A stretch of DNA of 64,000 bases from NCBI RefSeq assembly GCF_902702775.1, contig NZ_LR738724.1, positions 1,054,001-1,118,000 on the forward strand, given 5' to 3'. This DNA is from Streptococcus suis. GTDB taxonomy: Bacteria > Bacillota > Bacilli > Lactobacillales > Streptococcaceae. A model generated the notes under the pieces. It made no database searches. It saw only the letters and a program-made list of their open reading frames with translations, and was not told where the DNA came from. Made by a program: the position numbers and the translations under genes. Shown piece by piece: positions 52,325-62,737 of the stretch; within the stretch, counting starts at the first letter, position 1; each line of letters starts with the position of its first letter.

Positions 52325-53233
52325 CTAGAGTGTATCAGCAGGGTCGCCGATAATACGCACCTCTCTCTCCAGAGTAATTCCTGAAGATTTTTCAACGACT
52401 TCAATCACATGGGCAATCAAATTTTCATAGTCCAATGCCGTTCCATCAGCAACATTGACCATAAAGCCAGCGTGTTTTTCAGAAACTTCGACTCCACCGA
52501 TTCGATAACCTTTTAAACCCGCATCCATAATCAACTGTCCTGCGAAGTGACCAAGTGGACGTTTGAAGACTGAACCACAAGATGGATATTCCAAAGGTTG
52601 CTTGAGCTCGCGTAAATGTGTCAAACGAGCCATTTCTTGTTGAATAACCGTATGATTTCCTGGCTTGAGGGCAAATTTTGCAGACAAAACAATCGCACCG
52701 TTTTCCTGCAAAATAGAAGAACGGTAGCCAAATCGTAACTCACGATTGTCCAATGTTTCGACATAACCTGCTGGAGTCAAAATCTGCGCTGAAACTAGAA
52801 TGTGTGCTACTTCACCTCCGTAAGCACCTGCATTCATATAGACAGCACCACCAATGCTTCCCGGAATACCACAAGCAAATTCAAATCCTGATAAAGAATG
52901 GAAAAGTGCGACTTTTGTCGTTTCGATTAGATTGGCACCTGCTTCCGCTTCAATGGTGTATCCTGATACAGTAACGGAGTTAAGTTTATCCATACGGATA
53001 ACAAAACCACGAATACCGCCATCGCGGACAATGATATTACTTGAATTTCCTAATACTTGCCATGGAATACCTTCGCGTTTAGCAAATTCTACTATACGAA
53101 CAATCTCGTAACGATTCCGCGGAAAAGCTAGATAATCAACAGCTCCTCCTACTTTTGTATAGGTATATTCTTTTAAAGGCTCATCGAATCGAATATCGAT
53201 GCCTTCTAATTCAAGCCTAATTTTATCTTTCAT
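52325..53233 (-). CDS. murB: UDP-N-acetylenolpyruvoylglucosamine reductase
   Basis: 302 residues. FAD-binding [12 protein letters not shown], and the catalytic Ser in [11 protein letters not shown], with the Glu near the C-terminus. It completes UDP-MurNAc for peptidoglycan. First gene ahead of potABCD, a gene order shared by streptococci. Confidence 0.96.
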   Translation of the reverse strand: MKDKIRLELEGIDIRFDEPLKEYTYTKVGGAVDYLAFPRNRYEIVRIVEFAKREGIPWQVLGNSSNIIVRDGGIRGFVIRMDKLNSVTVSGYTIEAEAGANLIETTKVALFHSLSGFEFACGIPGSIGGAVYMNAGAYGGEVAHILVSAQILTPAGYVETLDNRELRFGYRSSILQENGAIVLSAKFALKPGNHTVIQQEMARLTHLRELKQPLEYPSCGSVFKRPLGHFAGQLIMDAGLKGYRIGGVEVSEKHAGFMVNVADGTALDYENLIAHVIEVVEKSSGITLEREVRIIGDPADTL

Positions 53234-53268
53234 AACCTTCTCATTTCAATTTAAGATATACAGGATTT

Positions 53269-53277
53269 ATTATACCA
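53269..53277 (-). promoter_or_regulatory. Extended -10 of murB-potABCD
   Basis: TGGTATAAT on the minus strand, 35 bases before the murB ATG. No clear -35. Confidence 0.6.
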
Positions 53278-53372
53278 AAAATTACAGGAGAAAACGAATA
53301 AAATTCAACAAAAATACTTTCACAAGCCAAATTAATTTGCCCCAATATTTTGAAATGAAGAATGGAATGCAC

Positions 53373-53421
53373 AAAAAAAGGAATTCCCTTCCTACTGCGT
53401 ATAGTAGCGATGGTGAACTCC
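53373..53421 (-). terminator. Terminator of hom-thrB
   Basis: Two-stage hairpin: GGAGTTC/GAATTCC outer stem (one G-U) with an inner CTACT/AGTAG, followed by seven T's on the minus strand. Confidence 0.8.
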
Positions 53422-53467
53422 AATAAAATAAACATTTTTAGTTTTGCAAATGATAGATTATCACTAT

Positions 53468-54328
53468 CTATACAATAGCAATCCCTTTGGTATCAACTTG
53501 AAGGCGGTGGACAGTTCCGTCTAGATTTAGTTCCTCTAATGCTAGAACAATAGCGTCCTCCCTATCTTTGGGCGCTAATACCATCACTGTTGGACCGGCA
53601 CCTGATAAGTAGGTTGCATAGGCTCCCAACTCCTGTGCAGTTTGCTTGATTGGACAAAACTCCTTAACAAGTAGCTGACGAAACGGTTCATGGAACATGT
53701 CTGACTGAATTGCTCTCCCAGCTTTTTTCAGATCACCTGCCATCAAACTGGCAACAGCAACGTTTGCAATGGCACTAGCAGCCACTGCTTTTTTGTACCC
53801 CATCTGAGAAGGTAGTACACCTCGGCTTTCAACCGTACGCAGTGGGTAGTTTGGAATAAAGGCAACAAAACTTGCTTCTGGGAATTCTGTTACAACTGCC
53901 TGTACTTTCTTATTAACATAGCTAGAGATGACTAAATTACCGAAAATTGCTGGGGCTACATTATCAGGATGTCCTTCAATTTCTGTAGCTTTGAGCAATT
54001 TTTCATCCGCTGTCATATTCAAACCTGCTAATTGATTAGCCAATTCAATACCAGCTACGATAACGGAACTGGATGAACCCAAACCACGTGCCAAGGGAAT
54101 ATCGCTAATCATTCTGATACGATGCGGCTGCAATCCTTTTTCAATCTTTAAAGCTGTCTTGATCAAAAGATTGTTCTTGTCTGATGGAACATGTTCAAGA
54201 TTGTGCTCAATCACCCATTCATCAGTCTCTTCAAACACTTCAATCGTTAGATATTTCGAAAGGGCAACACCTACTGAATCAAATCCTGGACCGATATTAG
54301 CTGAAGTTGCTGGAATAATAATTTTCAT
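53468..54328 (-). CDS. thrB: Homoserine kinase
   Basis: 286 residues, GHMP kinase. Motif 1 [13 protein letters not shown] (6-18), motif 2 [11 protein letters not shown] (ATP), motif 3 LSGAGPTVM. It makes O-phosphohomoserine for threonine. Three bases after hom. Confidence 0.95.
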   Translation of the reverse strand: MKIIIPATSANIGPGFDSVGVALSKYLTIEVFEETDEWVIEHNLEHVPSDKNNLLIKTALKIEKGLQPHRIRMISDIPLARGLGSSSSVIVAGIELANQLAGLNMTADEKLLKATEIEGHPDNVAPAIFGNLVISSYVNKKVQAVVTEFPEASFVAFIPNYPLRTVESRGVLPSQMGYKKAVAASAIANVAVASLMAGDLKKAGRAIQSDMFHEPFRQLLVKEFCPIKQTAQELGAYATYLSGAGPTVMVLAPKDREDAIVLALEELNLDGTVHRLQVDTKGIAIV

Positions 54329-54331
54329 TGC

Positions 54332-55618
54332 TTATTCTCCCAGTACTTTAAAGGTATTTAAGACAGTAAAGTCTGTTTCTTTGCTCAATTTGTCTGTTAC
54401 ATTTTCCAACTGAGTCTTACTCATTTCATGGGTCACAATCACTAGGCGGGCTGTTTCTCCATCTGCAGCTTGTTGCAGAATTTGCTTGAAGGAAATTTCT
54501 TCAGAATTGAAGATTTCTGCTAAACGAAGCATTTTTCCATTTTTATCAGGCGCATCAATTGAGAAATAATATTCGCTCTTCACATCGCTTGGGGCTGCCA
54601 ATTGAAGTGGGCGGCTATATTCATTAAAAGCTTTGCCGATAGTATTGTCTTTCAAGCGACGAACGATACGAATAATGTCAGCCATAACACTTGTTGCAGT
54701 CGGTTTTTGCCCAGCGCCCGGTCCATAGTACATAGACTGGCCGATGCCGATAGATTCGACAAATACAGCATTCATCACACCATTCACGCTTGCAAGTGGA
54801 TGATTTTTCGGTAGGAAGGTTGGAGATACTTCGGCAGCAATACCAGAGGTAGTTTCTTGAATATCACCCACAAGTTTGATGACGTAGCCCAACTCTTGTG
54901 CCACTGCTACATCTTCTGGCGTGATATTTGAAATACCCTTGTGTGCTACGTGTTCAAAATCAACTGTCATACCGAAAGCAAATTGACTGAGGATAACAGC
55001 CTTGTAAGCCGCATCAATCCCCTCAACGTCATTTGTTGGGTCAGATTCTGCATAGCCAAGTTCCTGCGCTGTTTGAAGAGCTTTTTCGTAAGTCCAGCCT
55101 TCATCAACCATCTTAGTCAACATGAAGTTTGAAGTACCATTCAATACACCGAGGATACGAGTTACCTTATCAGCAGCCAAAGAGTTGACCAAGGTACGCA
55201 AGATTGGAATACCACCTGCAACTGCAGCTTCATAATAAAGCGCAAGACCTTTCTCTTCAGCCAAGGCACGCAATTCGCTACCATGAACAGCAAGTAAATC
55301 CTTATTGGCTGTTACAATATGCTTGCCTGCTTCCAAGGCACGTGTAATAAATGTTTTTGCTGGCTCAATACGTCCCATCAGCTCAACTACAATGGCGATG
55401 TTTTCGTCAGCCAAAATGTCATCAATATTTGTTACAAAATGATAGTCATGACCTGCAGCCAAGAGACGGTCTTTTTCTGCTTCATCCTTGACCAAAACCT
55501 TCGCAACTTCAATACTATCATGCGCGGCTTTCTCTATTTTTTCCTGGTTTTCTTCTAATAAAAATGGCACACCACTCGCAACGGTTCCAAATCCTAATAA
55601 TCCTATCTTAACTACCAT
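54332..55618 (-). CDS. hom: Homoserine dehydrogenase
   Basis: 428 residues from the ATG at 55618 ([17 protein letters not shown]) with AAAGGAG. Nucleotide site GFGTVASG, catalytic Lys in [10 protein letters not shown] and AAVAGGIPI, and a C-terminal ACT domain (about 350-428) that usually carries threonine feedback. Reduces aspartate semialdehyde. Confidence 0.96.
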   Translation of the reverse strand: MVVKIGLLGFGTVASGVPFLLEENQEKIEKAAHDSIEVAKVLVKDEAEKDRLLAAGHDYHFVTNIDDILADENIAIVVELMGRIEPAKTFITRALEAGKHIVTANKDLLAVHGSELRALAEEKGLALYYEAAVAGGIPILRTLVNSLAADKVTRILGVLNGTSNFMLTKMVDEGWTYEKALQTAQELGYAESDPTNDVEGIDAAYKAVILSQFAFGMTVDFEHVAHKGISNITPEDVAVAQELGYVIKLVGDIQETTSGIAAEVSPTFLPKNHPLASVNGVMNAVFVESIGIGQSMYYGPGAGQKPTATSVMADIIRIVRRLKDNTIGKAFNEYSRPLQLAAPSDVKSEYYFSIDAPDKNGKMLRLAEIFNSEEISFKQILQQAADGETARLVIVTHEMSKTQLENVTDKLSKETDFTVLNTFKVLGE

Positions 55619-55646
55619 GTGCTCTCCTTTAAAAGGTATTTCTCCC

Positions 55647-55676
55647 ATTATAACAAATATTCTGACTATTTGGCAA
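55647..55676 (-). promoter_or_regulatory. hom-thrB promoter
   Basis: TTGCCA (55671-55676), 18-base spacer ending TGT, TATAAT (55647-55652). Confidence 0.75.
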
Positions 55677-55682
55677 AAAATT

Positions 55683-55691
55683 TGATATAAT
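55683..55691 (+). promoter_or_regulatory. Extended -10 of the deacetylase gene
   Basis: TGATATAAT, back to back with the hom promoter; GGAGATAAG follows before the ATG. Confidence 0.6.
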
Positions 55692-55722
55692 TGTTTTAAT
55701 ATATGATTATGGAGATAAGATA

Positions 55723-56646
55723 ATGAAACATTCAAGAAGAGCCCGTCGAGGTCGCACGCAAAAGAAACAACTTGTGCCAATGCTACTTGGTATCGCATTA
55801 TTAGTAGTGACTCTACTATCTATTTTTCTAATCTTTCTAAAACAGCCATCTAAGCAACAAAGTGATTCCAAAGCTTCAACGGTAGAGACAACAGCCAGTT
55901 CGAGTGTTATGACTTCAGAAAGTAGTGAAGTACAAACAGAAATCATTTGGGAACAGCAAACTGAACCTATCAAACTTCCAATCCTCATGTATCATGCCAT
56001 TCACGTAATGGCTCCTGAGGAAGAAGCTAATGCGAATCTTATCGTAGATCCAACGACTTTCGAAAGTCATCTAAAAGCATTGCAAGATGCAGGTTACTAT
56101 ACTTTATCACCTGAAGAGGCATATAAGGTATTGACAGAAAATGTCCTTCCTGCTGGCAAAAAGGTTGTCTGGCTAACCTTTGACGATAGCCTCTGGGATT
56201 TTTATAGTTATGCCTATCCATTGCTTAAGCAATATCAAATGAAAGCAACCAACAATGTCATTACAGGATTTACTGAATATGGACAAGCAGGGCACCTTAC
56301 TCTTGATCAAATCAAGGAAATGCAGACCGCAGGGCTCTCCTTTCAAGGGCATACCGTCAACCACCCTGATTTAGAGTATAGTTCTATCGAGGATCAAACA
56401 AATGAACTTACTTCCTCTAAAGCCTATCTTGACAGCCAATTAAATCAGGAAACCATCGCTATCGCCTACCCTGGTGGACGATACTCAGCAGATACAGTAG
56501 CCTTAACTGAACAAGCTGGCTACAAACTTGGTGTGACTACTAACAACGGCTTGGCTTCTGCTAGTGACGGATTACTGACTCTCAATCGTGTCCGCATCCT
56601 CCCAACCACTACCGCCGAGGGACTATTATCCGAAATTTCCTATTAA
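55723..56646 (+). CDS. Polysaccharide deacetylase family membrane protein
   Basis: 307 residues. Basic N-terminus, membrane anchor at about 22-45, Ser/Thr-rich linker, then a NodB domain (about 85-300). PILMYHAIH, metal-binding WLTFDDS (motif 1, Ser where Gly is usual), [11 protein letters not shown] (HxxxH), and the YPGGRYS motif. Resembles IcaB/PgdB-like deacetylases; the substrate (peptidoglycan or another wall glycan) is not determined. Confidence 0.88.
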   Translation: MKHSRRARRGRTQKKQLVPMLLGIALLVVTLLSIFLIFLKQPSKQQSDSKASTVETTASSSVMTSESSEVQTEIIWEQQTEPIKLPILMYHAIHVMAPEEEANANLIVDPTTFESHLKALQDAGYYTLSPEEAYKVLTENVLPAGKKVVWLTFDDSLWDFYSYAYPLLKQYQMKATNNVITGFTEYGQAGHLTLDQIKEMQTAGLSFQGHTVNHPDLEYSSIEDQTNELTSSKAYLDSQLNQETIAIAYPGGRYSADTVALTEQAGYKLGVTTNNGLASASDGLLTLNRVRILPTTTAEGLLSEISY

Positions 56647-56666
56647 TTTTCACAAACATGTATATG

Positions 56667-56706
56667 AGAAAACTCCCTGTCACTGACAAGGGAGTTCGTT
56701 TTTTAT
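56667..56706. terminator. Bidirectional terminator, deacetylase and ABC exporter genes
   Basis: AACTCCCTGTC/GACaAGGGAGTT hairpin with one bulge (56671-56681 and 56685-56696), then CGTTTTTTATTT; A-rich on the other side. Confidence 0.85.
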
Positions 56707-58472
56707 TTGGATTCACTAAACTGGCTTTGATAAAGATTATAATAGAAACCTTTGTCTGCCAAAAGACTTTCATGGTTACCTTGTTCGATAATCTGTCCAT
56801 CTTTTAAGACCAAAATCTTATCAGCTTCCTGAATGGTAGATAAGCGATGAGCGATGACGAAACTTGTCCGCCCTTTCATCAACCGTTTCATAGCCTTTTG
56901 AATCAAGAGTTCCAAACGGGTATCAACTGAAGAAGTCGCTTCGTCAAGAATCAGAATAGCAGGATCCGCCAACAAGGCACGCGCAATGGTCAAAAGCTGT
57001 TTCTGACCTTGGGAAATATTGCTGGATTCCTGGTTCATTTCCATATTATAACCACCAGGCAGGGTACGGATAAAATGGTCAACGTTGGCAGCTTTAGCAG
57101 CCTCCACAATTTCCTCATCCGTCGCATCCAGACGTCCAAAACGCAGGTTTTCCTTGATGGTCCCTTCATAGAGCCAAGCATCCTGCAAGACCATGCCAAA
57201 TTGACTACGGTAGGATTGACGTGAAAGATTTCGAATGTCCTGACCATCCACTTTGATAGAACCTGATGTCACATCGTAGAAACGCATGAGCAAGTTGATA
57301 AGAGTAGTCTTACCTGCCCCCGTTGGTCCAACGATAGCCACCATTTCTCCTGGCTTAACATTAAGATTAAAGTTACGGATAAGCGGCTTATCTTCTGAAT
57401 AGCCAAATTCAACCTGTTCAAAGCTGACTTGTCCGGTCAAACCAGCTGTCAACTCCAGCGCATTGGCGTCTTCTTCGTCAAGCTCATCTAAGACTGAAAA
57501 GATGCGTTCAAGGGAGGATTTGGCAGACTGCAACTGTGGTGCCAATTGGGTCAAAGTTTGGACTGGCTGAGAAATCTGCCAGACATATTGGACGAAGGCC
57601 TGCATATTACCCACCGTCAATGTGCCTGCAAGAACTTTCAATCCAGATAGCAGGGCGACGACAACGTAGGCGATGTTTGAGAAGCCGTGAACTAGAGGCA
57701 TGAGCAAACCAGACATGAAACTAGCCTTGAAACCAACTTTCTGCAAATCTGCGGTAATCTGGCGAAACTCTTCTGTAGAAATTTCTTCACGGCCGTAAAG
57801 TTTGAGAACGTTAAAACCAGTCAGATTTTCTTGGACAAAGCCGTTCAAACGACCTAGGGCATCAGCCTGTTGTTTGAAATACGGCTGGGATTTGCCCATG
57901 ACAAACTTAGAACCAAAATAGGTCACTGGAACCAAGGTTACGACTACAAGTGCTAGGGATACATCCAACCAGAAACACATGAAAATGGCTAGAGAGAGGG
58001 TCAGAACGGCATTGACTAGCTGGAGAAAACTTTGTTGCAGGGCGTTTGAAACAGTCTCCACATCGCTTGTAAAACGTCCGAGTAAATCACCATACTGGTG
58101 CTTGTCAAAATAAGATACTGGAATCTTGTTAATTTTGTGGCTCAAGTCCTGACGTAGTTCCTTAGTTGCTCCCTGCACTGCCTTGGTCATAAAATAGTTA
58201 GAACCGTAGGCACCGATTTCATATAGAAGGGCGCGAAGGGCATAGATGGCAAGCATGATGGCAATGTAGGAATAGTTAATCTGCGCTCCTTCTACTCCAT
58301 TAGCAATATCCAACAGATTCTTGGTCAATTCTGTAATGATAAGCCCCAGTACAAAGGGTTCTAAGGCATTCATAACTGCACTGATGGTCTTTAGAAAAAC
58401 GGCTAAAAATACAGAAGATTTGTAACGACGTAAATAGTCCCAAACACGGGTAAATACTGATTTATTCTTCAT
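56703..58472 (-). CDS. ABC exporter half-transporter, second subunit
   Basis: 589 residues. Six membrane helices (about 20-320), then an ATPase with GPTGAGKTT, a degenerate signature ISQGQKQLL, and an intact Walker B/Glu in LILDEATSSVD. Nine bases after its partner. The split of defects with the partner fits a heterodimeric MdlAB/TM287-288-type multidrug or lipid exporter. Confidence 0.92.
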   Translation of the reverse strand: MKNKSVFTRVWDYLRRYKSSVFLAVFLKTISAVMNALEPFVLGLIITELTKNLLDIANGVEGAQINYSYIAIMLAIYALRALLYEIGAYGSNYFMTKAVQGATKELRQDLSHKINKIPVSYFDKHQYGDLLGRFTSDVETVSNALQQSFLQLVNAVLTLSLAIFMCFWLDVSLALVVVTLVPVTYFGSKFVMGKSQPYFKQQADALGRLNGFVQENLTGFNVLKLYGREEISTEEFRQITADLQKVGFKASFMSGLLMPLVHGFSNIAYVVVALLSGLKVLAGTLTVGNMQAFVQYVWQISQPVQTLTQLAPQLQSAKSSLERIFSVLDELDEEDANALELTAGLTGQVSFEQVEFGYSEDKPLIRNFNLNVKPGEMVAIVGPTGAGKTTLINLLMRFYDVTSGSIKVDGQDIRNLSRQSYRSQFGMVLQDAWLYEGTIKENLRFGRLDATDEEIVEAAKAANVDHFIRTLPGGYNMEMNQESSNISQGQKQLLTIARALLADPAILILDEATSSVDTRLELLIQKAMKRLMKGRTSFVIAHRLSTIQEADKILVLKDGQIIEQGNHESLLADKGFYYNLYQSQFSESK

Positions 58473-58480
58473 AATTCCTC

Positions 58481-60217
58481 CTATTCTTCTGTCAGAGATT
58501 GACGGTTAAGCTGAGAATTGGCGATTTCTCGATAAATCTCATTGCTTTCCATCAATTCATTGTGGGTGCCGCGACCAACGATTTCACCTTCGTTCAGCAC
58601 GATAATCTGGTCAGCATCCATAATGGTTCCGACACGTTGAGCCACAATTAGCACCGTCGCATTTTCCGTCACTTCCTTCAAACGACTCCGCAAAATTGCA
58701 TCCGTCTTATAATCCAAGGCTGAGAAAGAATCATCAAAAATATAAATATCCGGCTGCTTGACAATAGCACGTGCAATGGACAAACGTTGCTTTTGCCCGC
58801 CTGACAGGTTGCTTCCGCCTTCTGCTAGATGGGTGTCAAACTTCTCTTCCTTACTCTCGATAAACTCCTTAGCCTGAGCCACATCCGTCGCATCATGAAG
58901 TTCAGCAAGACTAGCATCCATCTTACCGTACTTTAAGTTTTCCGCGATAGTTCCGGTAAATAGCAGAGCTTTCTGCGGAATAAAACCAATCTTGCTGCGG
59001 AGTGCCTTTAGATTGTAGCGTCTGACATCCACACCGTCCACCAAGATACGACCAAGTGTCACATCATAGAAACGTGGAATCAAGTTGACCAAGGAAGACT
59101 TACCAGAACCTGTTGAACCAATAAAGGCAATGGTTTCCCCAGGCTTAGCCTTAAATGAAATATTGTGGAGAACAGGCGATTCCGTTTCACCAGGATAGGC
59201 AAAAGTTACATTTTCAAATTCCAAATAACCACGAGTGTCTGTTTCAGTAATCCCATCTTCATTCTTAGAAATGGAAATGGGCATGTCCAAGACTTCCTGA
59301 ATCCGTTGGCTCGATACGGACATACGTGGATACATGTTAAACAAGTTAGCAAAGAGCAAGAATGAGAAAAGCGCGTGGAAACTATATTCGATAAAGGCTA
59401 CCAAATCACCGATTTGCAGACTACCTGTTTTCAAGGGCTCCAAAGCGAACCAGACAATGGCCACAATCATAGCAATGATAATCTGGACAAAGAGAGGTTC
59501 TGTCAGACCAGTCAGATTAAAGAGTTTTTTGGAAATATCGGTATATTCCTCATTGACCGACTCAAAGCGCTCCTCTTGAAACTCCTCACGAGTAAAGGCA
59601 CGAATGACACGTAAGCCCATGAGATTTTCACGAACATATTGGTTGATCGTATCCAAACGTTTTTGTTGCTTTTCAGAAAGAGGACGGGTTTTGGTTGCTA
59701 CATAGAAAATAACGATAACGAGAAACGGCATAGCTACTGCGACTGTCCAAGCCAGACTTGGACTAGTTACCAAGGTCATGATGACAGAGGCAATCATCAT
59801 CAAGGGAGTGATAATTCCCAGCTTCAATACCATCTCCGCAAACTGCATCAAGACAAAAGCATCATTTGTCATACGAGCAACTAGAGAAGAAACACCAATC
59901 TGCTCATACTCGTGATGAGAGTAGTCCTGAATTTTCTCGTACAAATCATTTCGAATATCTTTTACTATATTGGTTGTCAACTGACCAGCCGCATAGGCAA
60001 GCGTTATTCGTCCAACAATTCCAAGCAAGACAATCAGTCCCATCATCCCCGCCCAGAAATAGAGCTGACTAACATCGTTCTTTGTAATTCCTTGGTCAAT
60101 CATCCTAGCCAAAAAAGTCGGCAAGCCCAAGTTTACCACTACAAATAAGAAGGCCCCTAACAAGTCTAAGGCAATCCACTTAGGATATTTTTTTAAGTAG
60201 GTCCAAATCAGATTCAT
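58481..60217 (-). CDS. ABC exporter half-transporter, first subunit
   Basis: 578 residues, six membrane helices then the ATPase. GSTGSGKSS, canonical signature LSGGQKQRL, but the Walker B end reads IFDDSFSALD, so the catalytic Glu is Asp. It contributes the good signature and the weak catalytic site; the partner does the reverse. AAGGGAGAT precedes the ATG. Confidence 0.92.
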   Translation of the reverse strand: MNLIWTYLKKYPKWIALDLLGAFLFVVVNLGLPTFLARMIDQGITKNDVSQLYFWAGMMGLIVLLGIVGRITLAYAAGQLTTNIVKDIRNDLYEKIQDYSHHEYEQIGVSSLVARMTNDAFVLMQFAEMVLKLGIITPLMMIASVIMTLVTSPSLAWTVAVAMPFLVIVIFYVATKTRPLSEKQQKRLDTINQYVRENLMGLRVIRAFTREEFQEERFESVNEEYTDISKKLFNLTGLTEPLFVQIIIAMIVAIVWFALEPLKTGSLQIGDLVAFIEYSFHALFSFLLFANLFNMYPRMSVSSQRIQEVLDMPISISKNEDGITETDTRGYLEFENVTFAYPGETESPVLHNISFKAKPGETIAFIGSTGSGKSSLVNLIPRFYDVTLGRILVDGVDVRRYNLKALRSKIGFIPQKALLFTGTIAENLKYGKMDASLAELHDATDVAQAKEFIESKEEKFDTHLAEGGSNLSGGQKQRLSIARAIVKQPDIYIFDDSFSALDYKTDAILRSRLKEVTENATVLIVAQRVGTIMDADQIIVLNEGEIVGRGTHNELMESNEIYREIANSQLNRQSLTEE

Positions 60218-60237
60218 CTTATCTCCCTTTCTATATG

Positions 60238-60258
60238 TTAAAAAGGGGCATAACCCCT
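60238..60258 (-). terminator. Second hairpin downstream of khpA
   Basis: AAGGGG-TTATG-CCCCTT on the minus strand followed by TTTAAC, just ahead of the exporter genes. Confidence 0.65.
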
Positions 60259-60269
60259 TCTGTAAAGTT

Positions 60270-60294
60270 AAAAGCCACCAAACGGTGACTTTCT
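60270..60294 (-). terminator. Terminator of rpsP-khpA
   Basis: AAAGtCACC-gttt-GGTGgCTTTT on the minus strand at the khpA stop. Confidence 0.7.
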
Positions 60295-60535
60295 ATTCTT
60301 TCTCGTCGATCACTAAACGAACTTTTTTATCACTTGTTGGAACAGAATAGACAATCGTTCTGATTGCAGAAATTGTGCGTCCTTTTCTACCAATGATACG
60401 TCCAATATCAGATTGATCCAAATCCAAATGATATTCCAAGAATTCAGGTGTATCAACAATTTTTATTGTCAAGCTATCAGGCTGTGAAATCAAAGGTTTC
60501 ACAATCGCAATAATGAGATTTTCAATCATGTCCAT
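60293..60535 (-). CDS. khpA: KhpA, KH-domain RNA-binding protein
   Basis: 80 residues, a single KH domain with [15 protein letters not shown] holding the GxxG loop. In pneumococcus KhpA pairs with KhpB/EloR and affects cell elongation. Twenty-one bases after rpsP, the usual position. Confidence 0.93.
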   Translation of the reverse strand: MDMIENLIIAIVKPLISQPDSLTIKIVDTPEFLEYHLDLDQSDIGRIIGRKGRTISAIRTIVYSVPTSDKKVRLVIDEKE

Positions 60536-60556
60536 AAGTGTTCTCGCTTACTGTTC

Positions 60557-60829
60557 TTACTTAGAGAATTTTTGTTCGTGGAATTTCTTCAATACGCCAG
60601 CGTTTGAAAGAAGGCTACGAACTGTATCAGATGGTTGTGCACCTTTTGCCAACCACTCAAGTACACGCTCTTCTTTAAGAGTTACTGAGTTTTCAGCCAA
60701 AAGTGGGTTGTAAGTACCAACAGTTTCGATAAAACGACCATCACGTGGTGCACGTGAGTCTGCAACGTTGATACGGTAGAAAGGTTTCTTTTTAGAACCC
60801 ATACGAGTCAAACGGATTTTTACTGCCAT
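60557..60829 (-). CDS. rpsP: 30S ribosomal protein S16
   Basis: 90 residues from the ATG at 60829 ([20 protein letters not shown]), the family's invariant start; a longer GTG frame upstream runs toward the promoter. Confidence 0.97.
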   Translation of the reverse strand: MAVKIRLTRMGSKKKPFYRINVADSRAPRDGRFIETVGTYNPLLAENSVTLKEERVLEWLAKGAQPSDTVRSLLSNAGVLKKFHEQKFSK

Positions 60830-60896
60830 TTTTAAATGTTCTCTTTTCTTTGTATTTTTATTCGGTGAAATAGCAGAGCTATTTAGCACATGTTCT

Positions 60897-60924
60897 ATTA
60901 TACCACACTTTAACAGGGTGTCAA
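60897..60924 (-). promoter_or_regulatory. rpsP promoter
   Basis: TTGACA (60919-60924), 16-base spacer ending TGG, TATAAT (60897-60902). The -35 is one arm of the inverted repeat TGTCAAG-TTTTTTT-CTTGACA. Confidence 0.85.
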
Positions 60925-60953
60925 GAAAAAAACTTGACAGGTTTTAAAAAAAT

Positions 60954-61262
60954 TTATTGCTCGAGCATATCTGCTAGTTCTCTCAGTTGACTTGCTAGAT
61001 TTATACGGTCAAACAGTAAATTATAGACTCCATCTTCACTCAATACTCCGCAAGGAATACCATTGAAATCCCCCTTATTAGATAAATCAAGATCTTCCAT
61101 ATAGATCTGGCTCTGGTAATAATCTAATAACTGTAAATAAGTCGATTGTTCCTGATTGAGTTGGGTCACACTATCGGAAAGGGACTTGTTCAGCTCTAGA
61201 TGCCTATTAAATATTTTTTCCATTTCCTCTACACGTTTTCTTGCTTCCATAATATTTTTCAT
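60954..61262 (-). CDS. DUF4298 protein
   Basis: 102 residues, mostly helical. A long N-terminal coiled coil (about 5-55) holds the LDYYQSQIYMEDLDLSNKG segment typical of DUF4298, followed by PCGVLSEDGVYNLL. Function unknown. Its ATG shares one base with the pcp stop; last gene of the rsmJ-like-pcp unit. Confidence 0.82.
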   Translation of the reverse strand: MKNIMEARKRVEEMEKIFNRHLELNKSLSDSVTQLNQEQSTYLQLLDYYQSQIYMEDLDLSNKGDFNGIPCGVLSEDGVYNLLFDRINLASQLRELADMLEQ

Positions 61263-61909
61263 TAGTGTGTACTACCACCACCCTTTTTTATATCCTCTTT
61301 ATCCCTATATTCAACGATTGCTCCTATGGCTACTTCAACTCCTCTTACAATATCGTTCAAAGACATGGAAGCCAGTCCTGGCTTGTCGACAACCTGCTCT
61401 GGCAAGAAGGGAATATGGAGAAAACCGGCCTTAGTCTTTGGAAATTGTTTCTCCGCCAAGTAAAGAGCTTGATACATGAGATGGTTGCAGACAAAGGTCC
61501 CAGCAGTATTAGAAACAGAAGCTGGAAGCCCAATCTTATGAATAGCTTCAACCATTGCTTTGATGGGTAAGGTGGAGAAATAAGCAGGCTGACCATCTTC
61601 TCGAATCGTTCTATCAATCGGCTGTTGCCCTTCATTGTCTGGAATGCGTGCATCATCTTGGTTAATGGCTATACGCTCAGGAGTTAAATCAACTCGCCCA
61701 CCAGCCTGACCAATACATAGTACCGCATCAGGTAAATGTTCTGCCATTTTCTCCTCTAAAACATCCGCAGCCTTGTCAAAAACAGTCGGAATCTCTACAA
61801 GAATAATCTCTGCACCAGCAATGGTCTTAGGTAGAGATTTGATTGTTTCCAAGGCTGGGTTAATAGGCTCGCCACCAAAGGGATCAAAGCCTGTTACGAT
61901 GATTTTCAT
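61262..61909 (-). CDS. pcp: Pyrrolidone-carboxylate peptidase
   Basis: 215 residues, C15 family: [13 protein letters not shown], catalytic Glu in [10 protein letters not shown], Cys in [12 protein letters not shown], His in [12 protein letters not shown]. It removes N-terminal pyroglutamate from peptides in the cytosol. Overlaps the gene upstream by four bases. Confidence 0.95.
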   Translation of the reverse strand: MKIIVTGFDPFGGEPINPALETIKSLPKTIAGAEIILVEIPTVFDKAADVLEEKMAEHLPDAVLCIGQAGGRVDLTPERIAINQDDARIPDNEGQQPIDRTIREDGQPAYFSTLPIKAMVEAIHKIGLPASVSNTAGTFVCNHLMYQALYLAEKQFPKTKAGFLHIPFLPEQVVDKPGLASMSLNDIVRGVEVAIGAIVEYRDKEDIKKGGGSTH

Positions 61910-62667
61910 ACTTCCTCCTCCAAAATAATTTCTCCGTAGTGAAATTTTTGATTAGGTCTGACATGACGTTTAAAGCCAAATTCTTCAAAGACCTGATCTC
62001 GAAAATGAGCCTTTATAATCAATTTCTTCCTAGCTACTCGTTTAGCCTCAGATACAATTTCCTCCGTTAAACGGCTTCTGTCAGCCAAACCAGACAAGCC
62101 AGAAAGATTTTGTGATTCCTTGATTTCTTCTGAAAACATGGGATCAAAGTAAATGACATCAACAGACTTATCTATTTGCTCTTTCAAATAAGTCAAACTA
62201 TCTGTCCAAATTGTCTGGATAGATTTCATGGCTCGATTGACCTCTTGCAGCCCACTATCAAAATCCTGTAAACCCCGACTCACAATAAAGTGCACTAGCT
62301 TAGAACTTTCCAAGGCTGTCACCCGATGACCAGCACTCGCTAACACTATGCTATCAGATCCCAAGCCCATAGTACAGTCTATTATTGATTGTTTTTCTTT
62401 TCCAAGTAATTCTAAAATCGGATCTCTTCCAGACTTAATCCGCAACATGGCAGTATCTGGATGGAAAAAGAGTTTTCTCCCTTCTTTTTGCTCAAAAACC
62501 AATCGATCCTTATAAACCACCAAAACCGCATCCGCCTGCTTGAGTAAGACCTTCACGGCTTGCTTCCGCCGCTCACAGTAAACAATCCCTAAATCTTCAG
62601 CTAGCCGTTTGGCCTTCTGAACCAAGTGCCCATCCATTCCCAAACTTGTTGTTACGATTACTTTCAT
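61906..62667 (-). CDS. RsmJ-like class I SAM methyltransferase
   Basis: 253 residues. SAM motif [15 protein letters not shown] (about 95-109), ALESS acid, and [12 protein letters not shown] (motif IV). The N-terminal 90 residues form an RNA-binding-like part. Closest to the RsmJ family that methylates G1516 of 16S rRNA in E. coli; the target here is inferred. No Shine-Dalgarno: TATAAT is seven bases before the ATG, so probably leaderless. Confidence 0.85.
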   Translation of the reverse strand: MKVIVTTSLGMDGHLVQKAKRLAEDLGIVYCERRKQAVKVLLKQADAVLVVYKDRLVFEQKEGRKLFFHPDTAMLRIKSGRDPILELLGKEKQSIIDCTMGLGSDSIVLASAGHRVTALESSKLVHFIVSRGLQDFDSGLQEVNRAMKSIQTIWTDSLTYLKEQIDKSVDVIYFDPMFSEEIKESQNLSGLSGLADRSRLTEEIVSEAKRVARKKLIIKAHFRDQVFEEFGFKRHVRPNQKFHYGEIILEEEV

Positions 62668-62674
62668 ATTAAAT

Positions 62675-62683
62675 ATTATAACA
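62675..62683 (-). promoter_or_regulatory. Extended -10 of the rsmJ-like-pcp unit, predicted leaderless
   Basis: TGTTATAAT on the minus strand, seven bases before the ATG, directly downstream of the T-tract of the neighbouring terminator. Confidence 0.6.
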
Positions 62684-62711
62684 GAAAAAGCGTGACTTCT
62701 TACGAAGTCAC
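62684..62711 (-). terminator. Terminator of the carB-62738 unit
   Basis: GTGACTTC/GAAGTCAC (62692-62699 and 62704-62711), loop of four, then GCTTTTT on the minus strand. Confidence 0.85.
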
Positions 62712-62737
62712 ACTTAAATCTCTTTGTGAATCAAGAC

